Positions 1 through 6,298 of a stretch of DNA of 11,771 bases are shown here, in pieces. A program made the translations under genes and the position numbers. This DNA is from Desulfovibrio sp. (lineage in GTDB: Bacteria > Desulfobacterota > Desulfovibrionia > Desulfovibrionales > Desulfovibrionaceae). The stretch lies in assembly GCA_009773975.1 (NCBI GenBank), contig VSMX01000069.1:1-11771 (forward strand), written 5' to 3'. Each line of letters begins with the position of its first letter. The first letter of the stretch is position 1. A model generated the notes under the pieces. It was not told the origin of the DNA, searched no databases, and worked only from the letters and a program-made list of their open reading frames with translations.

Positions 1-38
1 ATACATATTAAAACAGATTTTTATCAAATTAATCGAAA

Positions 39-67
39 TTGCCATTTATCTCTATTGCCAATAATAT
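39..67 (+). promoter_or_regulatory. Candidate sigma-70 promoter of the MucR-like gene
   Basis: A TTGCCA (-35-like, 5 of 6 to consensus) at 39-44 is followed after 17 bases by TAATAT (-10-like, 4 of 6) at 62-67. This predicts a start near 74 and a leader of about 58 bases. The whole leader is AT-rich and contains two further TTGCCA copies (55-60, 104-109), which could be operator half-sites. Prediction by eye only. Confidence 0.4.
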
Positions 68-131
68 TATTTTTTATTAGCGTTTTGTCAATGAATATGT
101 AATTTGCCATTTTTAACAAAAGGATTTTACA

Positions 132-608
132 ATGGCGCTGGAAGACAGGGATATTTTTGCGGCAATTTGCAGCCGCTGCTCCGATCAGCCGATTGAATTC
201 ATCATGGAACAATATGAAAAAGCAAAACGTATTAATATGGATATTGAAAAACGTATTGACAACGGTGATACAGTCGAAGAGTCTCCAGAATGTGCTTTGG
301 CCGCCGCAGAAATAATAGAAAAAGTCGAATCGCCAAAGAAAAAATACACCCGCAGGAAGCTCAAGGTGAAACCACAGGATTCCATTACCGATGATGCCAT
401 ATTCTGCTGCATTTGCGGAGAGGAAAGACAGAGCCTTACCCAGAAACATCTGGCCTGCCACGATATTTCAGTTGAAGATTATAAAAAGCTCTGTGGCTAT
501 TCGCCTGATCAGCCATTAATGAGCAACAGGCGCCTTGCCAGATCAAGAGAAATTATTGGGCGCGCCCAGAAGGCGCGTATTGACAAGAGAAGGGCCCAGG
601 CAGAATAA
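132..608 (+). CDS. MucR/Ros-family zinc-finger transcriptional regulator
   Basis: This 158-residue protein is a probable DNA-binding regulator of the MucR/Ros family. The C-terminal half carries the family's Cys2-His2 zinc finger: C92-x2-C95, then H106-x3-H110. The helical segment after it (DISVEDYKKLCGYSPDQP, 111-128) and a basic tail (R133-R154) match the usual MucR layout. The Cys-to-His spacing is 10 residues, whereas Agrobacterium Ros has 9. The N-terminal half (1-60) is acidic and helical, with an extra CSRC pair at 13-16; in known MucR proteins this region mediates oligomerisation. The ATG at 132 is supported by an AAAAGGA ribosome site 8 bases upstream. In the family these proteins often act as H-NS-like silencers of AT-rich promoters and repress themselves; the AT-rich leader fits that. 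Targets cannot be read from the sequence. Confidence 0.9.
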   Translation: MALEDRDIFAAICSRCSDQPIEFIMEQYEKAKRINMDIEKRIDNGDTVEESPECALAAAEIIEKVESPKKKYTRRKLKVKPQDSITDDAIFCCICGEERQSLTQKHLACHDISVEDYKKLCGYSPDQPLMSNRRLARSREIIGRAQKARIDKRRAQAE

Positions 609-665
609 TCCCGGACGTGACCGAAAATAAACGGCAGCCACATTGCGCAGGCTCAGGATAGCTGG

Positions 666-693
666 TTGAAAATTCTTGCGGATAATTTGTGAT
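666..693 (+). promoter_or_regulatory. Possible promoter of the MBL-fold hydrolase gene
   Basis: TTGAAA at 666-671 and TGTGAT at 688-693 are separated by 16 bases, giving 4 of 6 matches in each box. This would start transcription near 700, leaving a leader of about 25 bases. The spacer after the regulator (609-725) has no obvious terminator, so the hydrolase may also be reached by read-through. Confidence 0.3.
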
Positions 694-725
694 GATGCCC
701 ATATTCAAACAATAGAGAAATCAAT

Positions 726-1433
726 ATGGATACAATAACATGGTTTGGCCATTCGGCCTTTAAAATTGACGGTGGCGGCGCCAGCGTAATCATTGACCCA
801 TTTTTGGCACCGTCAACCGGCTTGAAACCAGCCGATCTTGGCAAGGCGGATCTGGTGCTGGTAACCCATGACCATGGCGATCATGTTGGTTGCGCCATAG
901 AATATTGCAGGGAAACGCAGACGCCCCTCGGCTGCGTGGTGGGCACGGCGCAGGCCCTGGTCGAGCGCGGCCTGCCGCAAAACCTGACCCTTTCTTCCAT
1001 GGGCTTCAATATAGGCGGCACGGTGGAAGTCGCTGGCATGAAGGCGACCATGGCCCAGGCTTTTCATTCATCGGATACGGCCGTTCCTGTTTCATATATC
1101 GTTACCATGCCGGACGGTCTGCGCTTTTATCATGCTGGCGATACTGGAATATTCCAGTCAATGGAGCTTTTGGCAAAGCTTTATCCGCTTGACCTGGCGC
1201 TTTTGCCGATTGGCGGTTTCTTTACCATGGATGCATTCCAGGCGGCCCATGCCGCAAAAATGCTGGACGCGCCCAATGTTATCCCCATGCACTGGGGCAC
1301 CTTCCCGGTGTTGGCCCAATCGCCAGATGAATTTTTCGGCTATATGAAAGAAATTTGCCCGGCAACCCAATGCTTGCGCATGGCTCCCGGGCAGTCTGTG
1401 GAAATGGAACATCTGAAAAAGCGGAACCAGTGA
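726..1433 (+). CDS. Metal-dependent hydrolase, MBL fold (UPF0173/UlaG-like)
   Basis: This 235-residue cytoplasmic protein has the metallo-beta-lactamase fold of the UPF0173 metal-dependent hydrolase group. Visible motifs are the opening TWFGHSAF (5-12), IDPF (23-26), the metal-binding HxHxDH at H48-H50-D52-H53, a second His at 114 in AFHSSD, the bridging Asp at 139 in YHAGDT, and the last His at 189 in PMHWGTF. All metal ligands expected for a two-metal site are present, so the enzyme looks active. Length is normal for the family (about 225-240). The substrate is unknown; UlaG relatives are lactonases, but that activity cannot be assumed here. There is no signal peptide. The ribosome site is weak (AGAGAAA, 712-720). 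The neighbours give no pathway context. Confidence 0.93.
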   Translation: MDTITWFGHSAFKIDGGGASVIIDPFLAPSTGLKPADLGKADLVLVTHDHGDHVGCAIEYCRETQTPLGCVVGTAQALVERGLPQNLTLSSMGFNIGGTVEVAGMKATMAQAFHSSDTAVPVSYIVTMPDGLRFYHAGDTGIFQSMELLAKLYPLDLALLPIGGFFTMDAFQAAHAAKMLDAPNVIPMHWGTFPVLAQSPDEFFGYMKEICPATQCLRMAPGQSVEMEHLKKRNQ

Positions 1434-1435
1434 AA

Positions 1436-1613
1436 TGTCAGGCTGACACTGTCGCAAAAGCCTGAAGATCGCAAGGCAAAAAACGTGGTTTTGCGTTGCT
1501 GCCGATTTCTGTATGCCAGCGAAGCTGGCTGACAGAAACGGCCTGCGGCCGCCCTTCGGGTCCTGCCTTGCTCACGCCGCCATTGACGGCGCGCAATCCC
1601 TTTCGGGTTTGCG
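1436..1613. repeat. Hairpin-rich convergent spacer, probable dispersed repeat element
   Basis: The 202 bases between the stops of the hydrolase (+) and ppiB (-) hold no gene but a chain of inverted repeats. TCAGGCT at 1438-1444 pairs with AGCCTGA at 1459-1465. The arms at 1471-1481 and 1489-1499 form a 10-bp stem with one mismatch. The arms at 1501-1512 and 1532-1542 form an 11-bp stem with one bulged A, and enclose a second 6-bp stem (1515-1520 with 1524-1529). GGCC pairs across 1540-1550, CCC with GGG across 1552-1560, CGCCG with CGGCG across 1575-1591, and CGCAAxCCC with GGGxTTGCG across 1592-1613. No T-run makes any of them a classic terminator. A REP/BIME-like element is the best inference; a structured RNA is possible. 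Confidence 0.6.
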
Positions 1614-1635
1614 ACCAGTGCCGCTTGAGGCGATG

Positions 1636-2145
1636 CTAGTCGAATCTGCTGGCCTTTGTTATAAGCACGGAATCCGTGGGCACGTTTTCATGTATGCCCA
1701 CGGTTCTTGTTTTAACTTTAGCAATTTTGTCCACCACGTCCATGCCGTCAATGACCTTGCCAAAAACCGCATAGCCATAGCCGTTTTCCGTGGGTTCGCG
1801 GAAATCGAGAAAATCATTGTCCGCATGGTTGATGAAGAACTGGGCCGAAGCCGAATGCGGATCCATGGTGCGGGCCATGGCAAGTGTGCCGCGCTCGTTT
1901 TTCAGACCGTTTCCGGCTTCGTTTTCTATTGGCTCATGGGTGGACTTTTCATTCATTTTCATGTCCATCCCGCCGCCCTGAATCATGAAGCCGGGGATTA
2001 CGCGGTGAAAGATTGTATTGTCATAAAAGCCTTCATCCACATATTTCAAAAAATTTTCAACCGTTTTGGGAGCCTTTTCGGGGTAAAGCTCCACAAGGAT
2101 ATCTCCTGCCGTGGTTTCCAGCAGGACTTTCGGATCTTCGGCCAT
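1636..2145 (-). CDS. ppiB: Peptidyl-prolyl cis-trans isomerase B (cyclophilin)
   Basis: This 169-residue cyclophilin catalyses cis-trans isomerisation of Xaa-Pro bonds during protein folding. The sequence follows E. coli PpiB closely through its whole length. The active-site block FHRVIPGFMIQGGG lies at 46-59 with catalytic R48, F53 and Q56. GTLAMART is at 86-93, SAQFFIN at 100-106 and YGYAVFGKVIDGMDVVD at 123-139. The residue matching Trp121 of human cyclophilin A is F112, as in bacterial PpiB, which predicts weak cyclosporin binding. There is no signal peptide, so it is cytoplasmic. The reading frame stays open to 2337, but the start is set by the ATG at 2145: an AGGAG site lies 6 bases upstream and the homologous region begins there. 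It is transcribed alone and faces the hydrolase gene tail to tail. Confidence 0.97.
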   Translation of the reverse strand: MAEDPKVLLETTAGDILVELYPEKAPKTVENFLKYVDEGFYDNTIFHRVIPGFMIQGGGMDMKMNEKSTHEPIENEAGNGLKNERGTLAMARTMDPHSASAQFFINHADNDFLDFREPTENGYGYAVFGKVIDGMDVVDKIAKVKTRTVGIHENVPTDSVLITKASRFD

Positions 2146-2163
2146 ATTTTCTCCTTGTCTGTT

Positions 2164-2218
2164 GTTATGCTTTTGGAATTGCCTGACCAAGCATAACCAT
2201 TGACTTTTCAAAAAACAA
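2164..2218 (-). promoter_or_regulatory. ppiB promoter with overlapping inverted repeat
   Basis: On the minus strand, TTGTTT (2213-2218) and TATGCT (2190-2195) are separated by exactly 17 bases. A perfect 9-bp inverted repeat, GTTATGCTT (2164-2172) and AAGCATAAC (2189-2197) with a 16-base interval, overlaps the -10 box and runs into the leader. It could be an operator or a leader hairpin. The predicted start is near 2183. The rest of the spacer, 2219-2396, shows no credible gene. Confidence 0.5.
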
Positions 2219-2396
2219 TATGATGGCCGTTTGAAGCGCCGTCCCGGGCAGGATGCGAAAATGCGCCTGTTGAAATTCTGGCTCTTTTTTACTGAACCAT
2301 GGTAAGCAGTTCTCCAAACTCGCCTTGCAGGCGGCATCGTGCGGAAAAATATCTTTTGGCATTTTTTATATTTCCGCGCTCAAATATACAATTTCC

Positions 2397-3026
2397 CTAT
2401 TCCGCGTTTTCCGCGCCAATTTGAGCAAGCAGGGCAGGAATATTTTCAATTCCCGTAAGGCGCACGGTGCCGTCGTTCTGGCGGGTGAAGCGCCCTTTAA
2501 CATTATAATCGCGCTCGTTGCCATAGTCGTGTACGGTAAAGGGCATAAGCCACATATTGCCGGATTTCGTGGGCTTGCCCTTGCCGATTACAGCCTTGCG
2601 GCCAGGGGACGCGGCGCTGAAAATAGGCCCGAAAAGGTTCTGGCTATTGGCGACAATGGGTTTGCGGCCGGCAAAGGCCCCGGATTCAATTCCGTTAAGC
2701 ACAAAGTTCCTGGCTTCCGAGCGCAACAGGCCGCGCAGTGTCTCACCGCCTTCGGACTGGGCGGCGGCCTGCGAAAACATCAGGGCAAGCAGAGGCGGCA
2801 GCTTGCTGGCCGTTTCGGGATTTTTCAGTTCCCGCAAAAAGGCGTTCAGGGAATCTGCGAGGATGCCGTCAATATCGACAAGCTGCTGAAATGCCTTGCT
2901 GTCGGCCTCATCAATCGCGCGGTTGATATCGTCAAGCGCGCCGGCTGGTTCGGTGGCCGCCATCCCCGTTCCCGCAAGACCGATTGCCAGCAGAAAAACA
3001 AGACTGGCCACAATTTTTTTCAGCAT
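2397..3026 (-). CDS. Exported protein of unknown function (DUF2939-like pattern)
   Basis: This 209-residue protein starts with a clear Sec signal peptide (KK at 3-4, hydrophobic core 5-20, likely cleavage after GMA at 23), so the mature part of about 186 residues should be periplasmic. I do not recognise a named family with certainty. The opening of the mature part, DDINRAIDEADSKAFQQLVDIDGI at 32-55, resembles DUF2939-type proteins, where a short helix pair is followed by a small alpha/beta domain; this is only an impression. No catalytic motif or cysteine is visible in the mature part. The gene is the second of a tight operon: its ATG lies 2 bases after the upstream stop, and its ribosome site (GGGGGGT, 3031-3037) sits inside the end of the upstream gene. 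The two products probably act together at the inner membrane or periplasm. Confidence 0.8.
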   Translation of the reverse strand: MLKKIVASLVFLLAIGLAGTGMAATEPAGALDDINRAIDEADSKAFQQLVDIDGILADSLNAFLRELKNPETASKLPPLLALMFSQAAAQSEGGETLRGLLRSEARNFVLNGIESGAFAGRKPIVANSQNLFGPIFSAASPGRKAVIGKGKPTKSGNMWLMPFTVHDYGNERDYNVKGRFTRQNDGTVRLTGIENIPALLAQIGAENAE

Positions 3027-3028
3027 TA

Positions 3029-4183
3029 CTACCCCCCTGATTCCGCGCAGCGGCGGGCAAGATCGCGCATGGCGCCCGCTGCGCTGTTTACCGCTGCCGC
3101 GGCTCCGCTATTGTTGTTCAGACGCCTTTCGACCCAGGACGCCACATATAACAGGGATTCGTCATCCAGACCCTGGCCCGCCCCCTTGCGCAGTTCCGCA
3201 ACCAGGGCGTTTTTGGCATTGCTCAACTCTTCCAGCGAACGACGATAGCGGGCGGCAAGCCCATTGATCCTCAACTGAACGGTTTCCAACCGTTTCGCAG
3301 GCGCATTTGCCTGGCGCAATTCATCAAATTCGGCAACTGCCACGCCCATCTGCGAGTTCAGCTCGACAGAGCGCTGCGAAAGGCCGTCAATCCTGGCAAG
3401 ACGCCCTGAAAGGTCGGGCGTTGTGGCCGTTGCCTCCAATGCCTGGGCCAATATGGCGGCCTGTCTGGCCAGGGCCAGATGGAATTGCCTGTTTTCCCTT
3501 GCGGAAAAACCGCGGTTTTTTGCCGCCACATTCAGGTCATCCATGAAACGGTCCACATAGAGCCGGTAAAGGCCTTCGATCATGGCCGGATTGAAGGCAT
3601 AGCGCAAAAGAGCGGCCCTGCCGCCCGTGGCCTGCGCCGCAAGGCCCGAGCCTCCCCTCGCGTTCAGGCCCTGGACACTTGCCTGCAGGCTGCCGCCGCC
3701 AGGACCGGGCTTGTAGTGGCCCACCAGCCAGTTGGCTATATCCGATACATGCCCTGGCCGAACCTTTGCGTCTTCCTTCACGGGGGCCACATAGTCGCTC
3801 GAAAAATATACGGTCGTTCCCTTATCCTGCCCTTCCGGCGCGTTACCCACCCCGCCGCGCACAACGGGGCCGGACAAGGTGCCAGGCAAGCCGGCGCGGG
3901 CATAGGTGTGAATCGGCGGAGGCGGCGGGGCCTCACGCAAAATGTCGCCCATCCCGGCAATGGGAGTTTCGGAAAGCAGCTTGTTGACCTGGTCGGCCGC
4001 CTGATTCTTGAGTTCTTTTTTCTCTTCCGGCGCGCGTGTAAGCCAGAAGGCCGCGCAGGCAATAATGCCGCAGGCGGCCAGGGCCCAGAGCCAGATCCGG
4101 AATAATCCCGCTTTTCGGGGCGTTGGTTCTGGCATGGCCATGGGCGACATTCCGTTTTTGTCCCCGGCGGAGCCGTGCGCCAT
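3029..4183 (-). CDS. Membrane-anchored periplasmic protein of unknown function
   Basis: This 384-residue protein has a short cytoplasmic N-terminus, one transmembrane helix at about 26-48 (GLFRIWLWALAACGIIACAAF) and a large domain presumably in the periplasm. After the anchor comes a charged linker, a Pro-rich stretch (PPPPP, 86-90) and a Gly-rich part (about 94-190). The C-terminal half (about 200-380) is helical, with likely coiled-coil character around 270-340. No enzyme motif is visible and I do not recognise the family. The ATG at 4183 has an AGGGAG site 7 bases upstream; a second in-frame ATG at residue 12 has weaker support. It is the first gene of a two-gene operon with the exported protein downstream. 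A scaffold or envelope-structural role would fit the layout but is speculation. Confidence 0.8.
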   Translation of the reverse strand: MAHGSAGDKNGMSPMAMPEPTPRKAGLFRIWLWALAACGIIACAAFWLTRAPEEKKELKNQAADQVNKLLSETPIAGMGDILREAPPPPPIHTYARAGLPGTLSGPVVRGGVGNAPEGQDKGTTVYFSSDYVAPVKEDAKVRPGHVSDIANWLVGHYKPGPGGGSLQASVQGLNARGGSGLAAQATGGRAALLRYAFNPAMIEGLYRLYVDRFMDDLNVAAKNRGFSARENRQFHLALARQAAILAQALEATATTPDLSGRLARIDGLSQRSVELNSQMGVAVAEFDELRQANAPAKRLETVQLRINGLAARYRRSLEELSNAKNALVAELRKGAGQGLDDESLLYVASWVERRLNNNSGAAAAVNSAAGAMRDLARRCAESGG

Positions 4184-4222
4184 CGATAAACTCCCTTTAT
4201 CTAAAAAAATTTTTCGTGAGCT

Positions 4223-4251
4223 ATTTTAATCACATCGGCAAATTTTGTGAA
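4223..4251 (-). promoter_or_regulatory. Promoter of the two-gene envelope operon
   Basis: On the minus strand, TTCACA (4246-4251) and TAAAAT (4223-4228) lie 17 bases apart, each matching 5 of 6 consensus bases. The predicted start is near 4216, about 33 bases before the ATG at 4183. This is one of the best sigma-70-like matches in the window. Confidence 0.6.
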
Positions 4252-4270
4252 GACTTTTTCTACAATTCTG

Positions 4271-4302
4271 GAAACAACAAAACCGACTTTGTTTCAAAAG
4301 TC
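4271..4302. promoter_or_regulatory. Two overlapping inverted repeats in the divergent control region
   Basis: GAAACAA (4271-4277) pairs with TTGTTTC (4289-4295). Overlapping it, GACTTT (4285-4290) pairs with AAAGTC (4297-4302). Neither predicted transcript covers them, so they are more likely protein-binding sites than RNA hairpins. The second palindrome is centred about 77 bases upstream of the predicted start of the minus-strand operon. Confidence 0.35.
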
Positions 4303-4365
4303 AAATATCGCCCCAACTTCCTCAAGATGTGTTTTGGCCTGAAAACGGATTTTTAAGCATCATAT

Positions 4366-4383
4366 TTGTGAAATTGATAACAA
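4366..4383 (+). promoter_or_regulatory. CRP/FNR-family-like site upstream of cstA
   Basis: TTGTGA-N6-TAACAA differs by one base from a perfect TTGTGA-N6-TCACAA palindrome, the form bound by CRP-type regulators. The overlapping TTGAT-N4-ATCTG (4374-4387) matches 8 of 10 bases of an FNR box. The centre is about 68 bases before the predicted cstA start, close to class I activator positions. E. coli cstA is known to be CRP-dependent; here the site and its regulator are inferred. Confidence 0.4.
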
Positions 4384-4408
4384 TCTGTGGAAAAATGCGT
4401 AAAATTTA

Positions 4409-4437
4409 TTGACAGTGGAAAAATGGACTTATAAAGA
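4409..4437 (+). promoter_or_regulatory. cstA promoter
   Basis: A perfect TTGACA lies at 4409-4414. The -10 box is either TATAAA at 4430-4435 (15-base spacer, better sequence) or TAAAGA at 4432-4437 (17-base spacer, better spacing). The start is predicted at about 4442-4444, giving a leader of about 75 bases. Confidence 0.6.
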
Positions 4438-4450
4438 ATAAAAACTGATA

Positions 4451-4472
4451 GCGGAAAATGGGGTTTTTCCGC
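4451..4472 (+). promoter_or_regulatory. Hairpin in the cstA leader
   Basis: GCGGAAAA (4451-4458) pairs perfectly with TTTTCCGC (4465-4472) around a TGGGGT loop, a few bases after the predicted transcription start. No T-run follows, so it is not a classic terminator. It could protect the mRNA 5' end or be a binding site for a leader-acting regulator. Confidence 0.5.
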
Positions 4473-4518
4473 CGATGGTTGTTTCCTTACGGGTATTTTA
4501 TTATCTTTGGAGGCATTT

Positions 4519-6012
4519 ATGCCAAAGTACATGTGGTTCATTATCTGCACCGCGGCCCTTATTGCGGGCTACATTGTCTATGGCGCCATTGTGGCAAAAG
4601 TGTTCGGCGCGCGCGCCGACCGCCCAACTCCCGCCAAAACCATGGCCGATGGGGTTGACTATGTGGAAATGCCGGTCTGGAAAGTGTGGATGGTCCAGCT
4701 ATTGAACATCGCCGGCGTGGGCCCCGTCTTCGGCCCCATACTCGGCGCGCTCTGGGGTCCCTCGGCCCTGATCTGGATCGTTATCGGCAGCATCTTTGCC
4801 GGCGCGGTGCATGACTATATGTCCGGGATGCTTTCCGTTCGCTACAAGGGCGCCAACGTGCCCACCATTGTCGGCTACAACCTTGGCAACACCTTCAAGC
4901 AGATCATGCGCGTCTTCGCGGTTGTCCTGCTCATCCTGGTCGGCGTGGTCTTTGTCGCCGCGCCCGCGGGCTTGCTTGCAAAACTCACGCCAGCCTATAT
5001 GAACCTCACATTCTGGGTCTGCGTGATCTTTGCCTATTACTTTATTGCCACAATCATGCCCATCGACAAGATTATCGGCAATTTCTATCCCATTTTTGGC
5101 GCCATCCTTTGCATCATGGCCATCGGCATGACCGTCATGATGTTTGTGGACATTCCGGATCAGTTCTACAGCAAGGTCGTGACGTGGGATGCCAACCTCC
5201 ATCCCAAGGGCCTGCCTATCTTCCCGCTCGTCTTCATCACCATTGCCTGCGGCGCGCTTTCCGGCTTCCATGCAACGCAGTCTCCCCTTATGGCCCGCTG
5301 CATAGCCAATGAAAAACTTGGCAAGAGCGTCTTTTACGGCGGCATGATTGCGGAAGGCTTCATCGGCCTGGTCTGGGCCACAGTCGGCATGACCTTCTAC
5401 CCCCTGATTGGCCCCGACGGCACGCTGACCGAACTTTCCGCGGCTCTTGCCAATGGCGGCCCGGCCAATGTCGTAACCCAGTCCTCCATGGCCCTTATGG
5501 GCACATTTGGCGGCGTCCTTGCAATTCTGGGCGTCGTCGTCCTGCCAATCACATCCGGTGACACGGCCTTCCGCGCCGCCCGTCTGACAATTGCGGAAGC
5601 CATCAGCTATGACCAGAAGGCAATCCTGCCCCGCCTTTACATTGCCGTGCCCATGTTCGCAATCGGCATTTTTCTCTCCCAGGTGGATTTCACCATTATC
5701 TGGCGCTACTTCGGCTTCGCCAACCAGTCCCTGGCCGCAATCATGCTCTGGGCCGGCGCGGCCTTCCTGCTGCGGCGCGGCCGCTTCCACTGGATATGCA
5801 CGGCGCCGGCCGTATTCATTACCGCGGTCTGCGCAAGCTATATCTGCTACGAACCCTCGATGGGCTTCGGCATGTCCATTGATATCGCCAATATCATCGG
5901 CGTCTGTGTGGCCGTGGTTTCCCTTGTGGCCCTGCTGATGCTTGGACGCCGTCCCATTGAAGGCGCGCCAACCGAACCGGAAAGCTTTCTTGTCCACGAT
6001 ACCGGCAAGTAA
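4519..6012 (+). CDS. cstA: Carbon starvation protein CstA family transporter
   Basis: This is a 497-residue polytopic inner-membrane protein of the CstA family, whose characterised members import peptides or pyruvate during nutrient limitation. Family signatures are QLLNIAGVGPVFGPILGALWG (60-80, split here only as a family block), HDYMSGMLSVRYKG (98-111), SGFHATQSPLMARC (248-261), ITSGDTAFRAARL (344-356) and WRYFGFANQSLA (395-406). About a dozen hydrophobic segments span 3-475. It is the short form: E. coli CstA and BtsT are about 700 residues. The start is the ATG at 4519, with GGAGG 5 bases upstream; a TTG at 4507 is in frame but lies before that ribosome site. It stands alone, with its own promoter and a strong terminator. 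Whether the substrate is peptide or pyruvate cannot be told from the sequence. Confidence 0.93.
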   Translation: MPKYMWFIICTAALIAGYIVYGAIVAKVFGARADRPTPAKTMADGVDYVEMPVWKVWMVQLLNIAGVGPVFGPILGALWGPSALIWIVIGSIFAGAVHDYMSGMLSVRYKGANVPTIVGYNLGNTFKQIMRVFAVVLLILVGVVFVAAPAGLLAKLTPAYMNLTFWVCVIFAYYFIATIMPIDKIIGNFYPIFGAILCIMAIGMTVMMFVDIPDQFYSKVVTWDANLHPKGLPIFPLVFITIACGALSGFHATQSPLMARCIANEKLGKSVFYGGMIAEGFIGLVWATVGMTFYPLIGPDGTLTELSAALANGGPANVVTQSSMALMGTFGGVLAILGVVVLPITSGDTAFRAARLTIAEAISYDQKAILPRLYIAVPMFAIGIFLSQVDFTIIWRYFGFANQSLAAIMLWAGAAFLLRRGRFHWICTAPAVFITAVCASYICYEPSMGFGMSIDIANIIGVCVAVVSLVALLMLGRRPIEGAPTEPESFLVHDTGK

Positions 6013-6036
6013 CACCCATCAGCAGAACTGATTTGC

Positions 6037-6060
6037 AAGGGGCCTTCGGGCCCCTTTTTT
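6037..6060 (+). terminator. Rho-independent terminator of cstA
   Basis: AAGGGGCC (6037-6044) pairs with GGCCCCTT (6049-6056) around a TTCG tetraloop (6045-6048), followed by a T-run to 6060. The strong GC stem, stable UUCG loop and T-tract make this a textbook terminator 24 bases after the cstA stop. Confidence 0.95.
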
Positions 6061-6208
6061 GGTAAAAAATTTTTTCCCGTTATTCCCGGGTTTTAGCAGT
6101 CGGGGAGTATGCGCCTAATCTTTTCCATACCCGTCAAATCAGCATCCAGAGCCAGTATCCACATGCTTTTTCCACAGGCAGGGGGCAATGAAAAATGGTC
6201 CAAAAAAC

Positions 6209-6237
6209 TTGACATCCGGCAAAATGGTGGCAAAATG
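6209..6237 (+). promoter_or_regulatory. Promoter of the deacetylase gene with phased direct repeat
   Basis: A perfect TTGACA (6209-6214) is followed after 16 bases by CAAAAT (6231-6236, 4 of 6). The direct repeat GGCAAAATG occurs at 6218-6226 and 6229-6237, exactly 11 bases apart, overlapping spacer and -10 box; this spacing suggests an operator on one face of the helix. The leader also holds CCGGG/CCCGG arms around 6265-6283. Confidence 0.5.
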
Positions 6238-6298
6238 CCTCATTTAGAAATTATTTAACAACTCCGGGTCCCACCGGCCCGGCAAAGCGAGTTTCGTA

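Noticed and set aside
1513..2196. Plus-strand frame opposite ppiB and through the hairpin region
   Set aside because: ppiB on the other strand matches E. coli PpiB along its whole length, and no ribosome site or family supports the plus-strand frame.
2165..2362. 65-codon minus-strand frame between the envelope operon and ppiB
   Set aside because: No ribosome site, no recognisable similarity, and it overlaps the well-placed ppiB promoter.
2325..3248. Plus-strand frame opposite the two-gene envelope operon
   Set aside because: It spans the junction of two well-supported minus-strand genes, has no ribosome site and no recognisable domain.
4699..6015. Long minus-strand open frame (438 codons) opposite cstA
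   Set aside because: It is the antisense of a clearly recognised CstA protein. Its product is rich in Asp, Gly, His and Ala with no domain, and it has no ribosome site. GC-skewed codon use of cstA explains the lack of stops.
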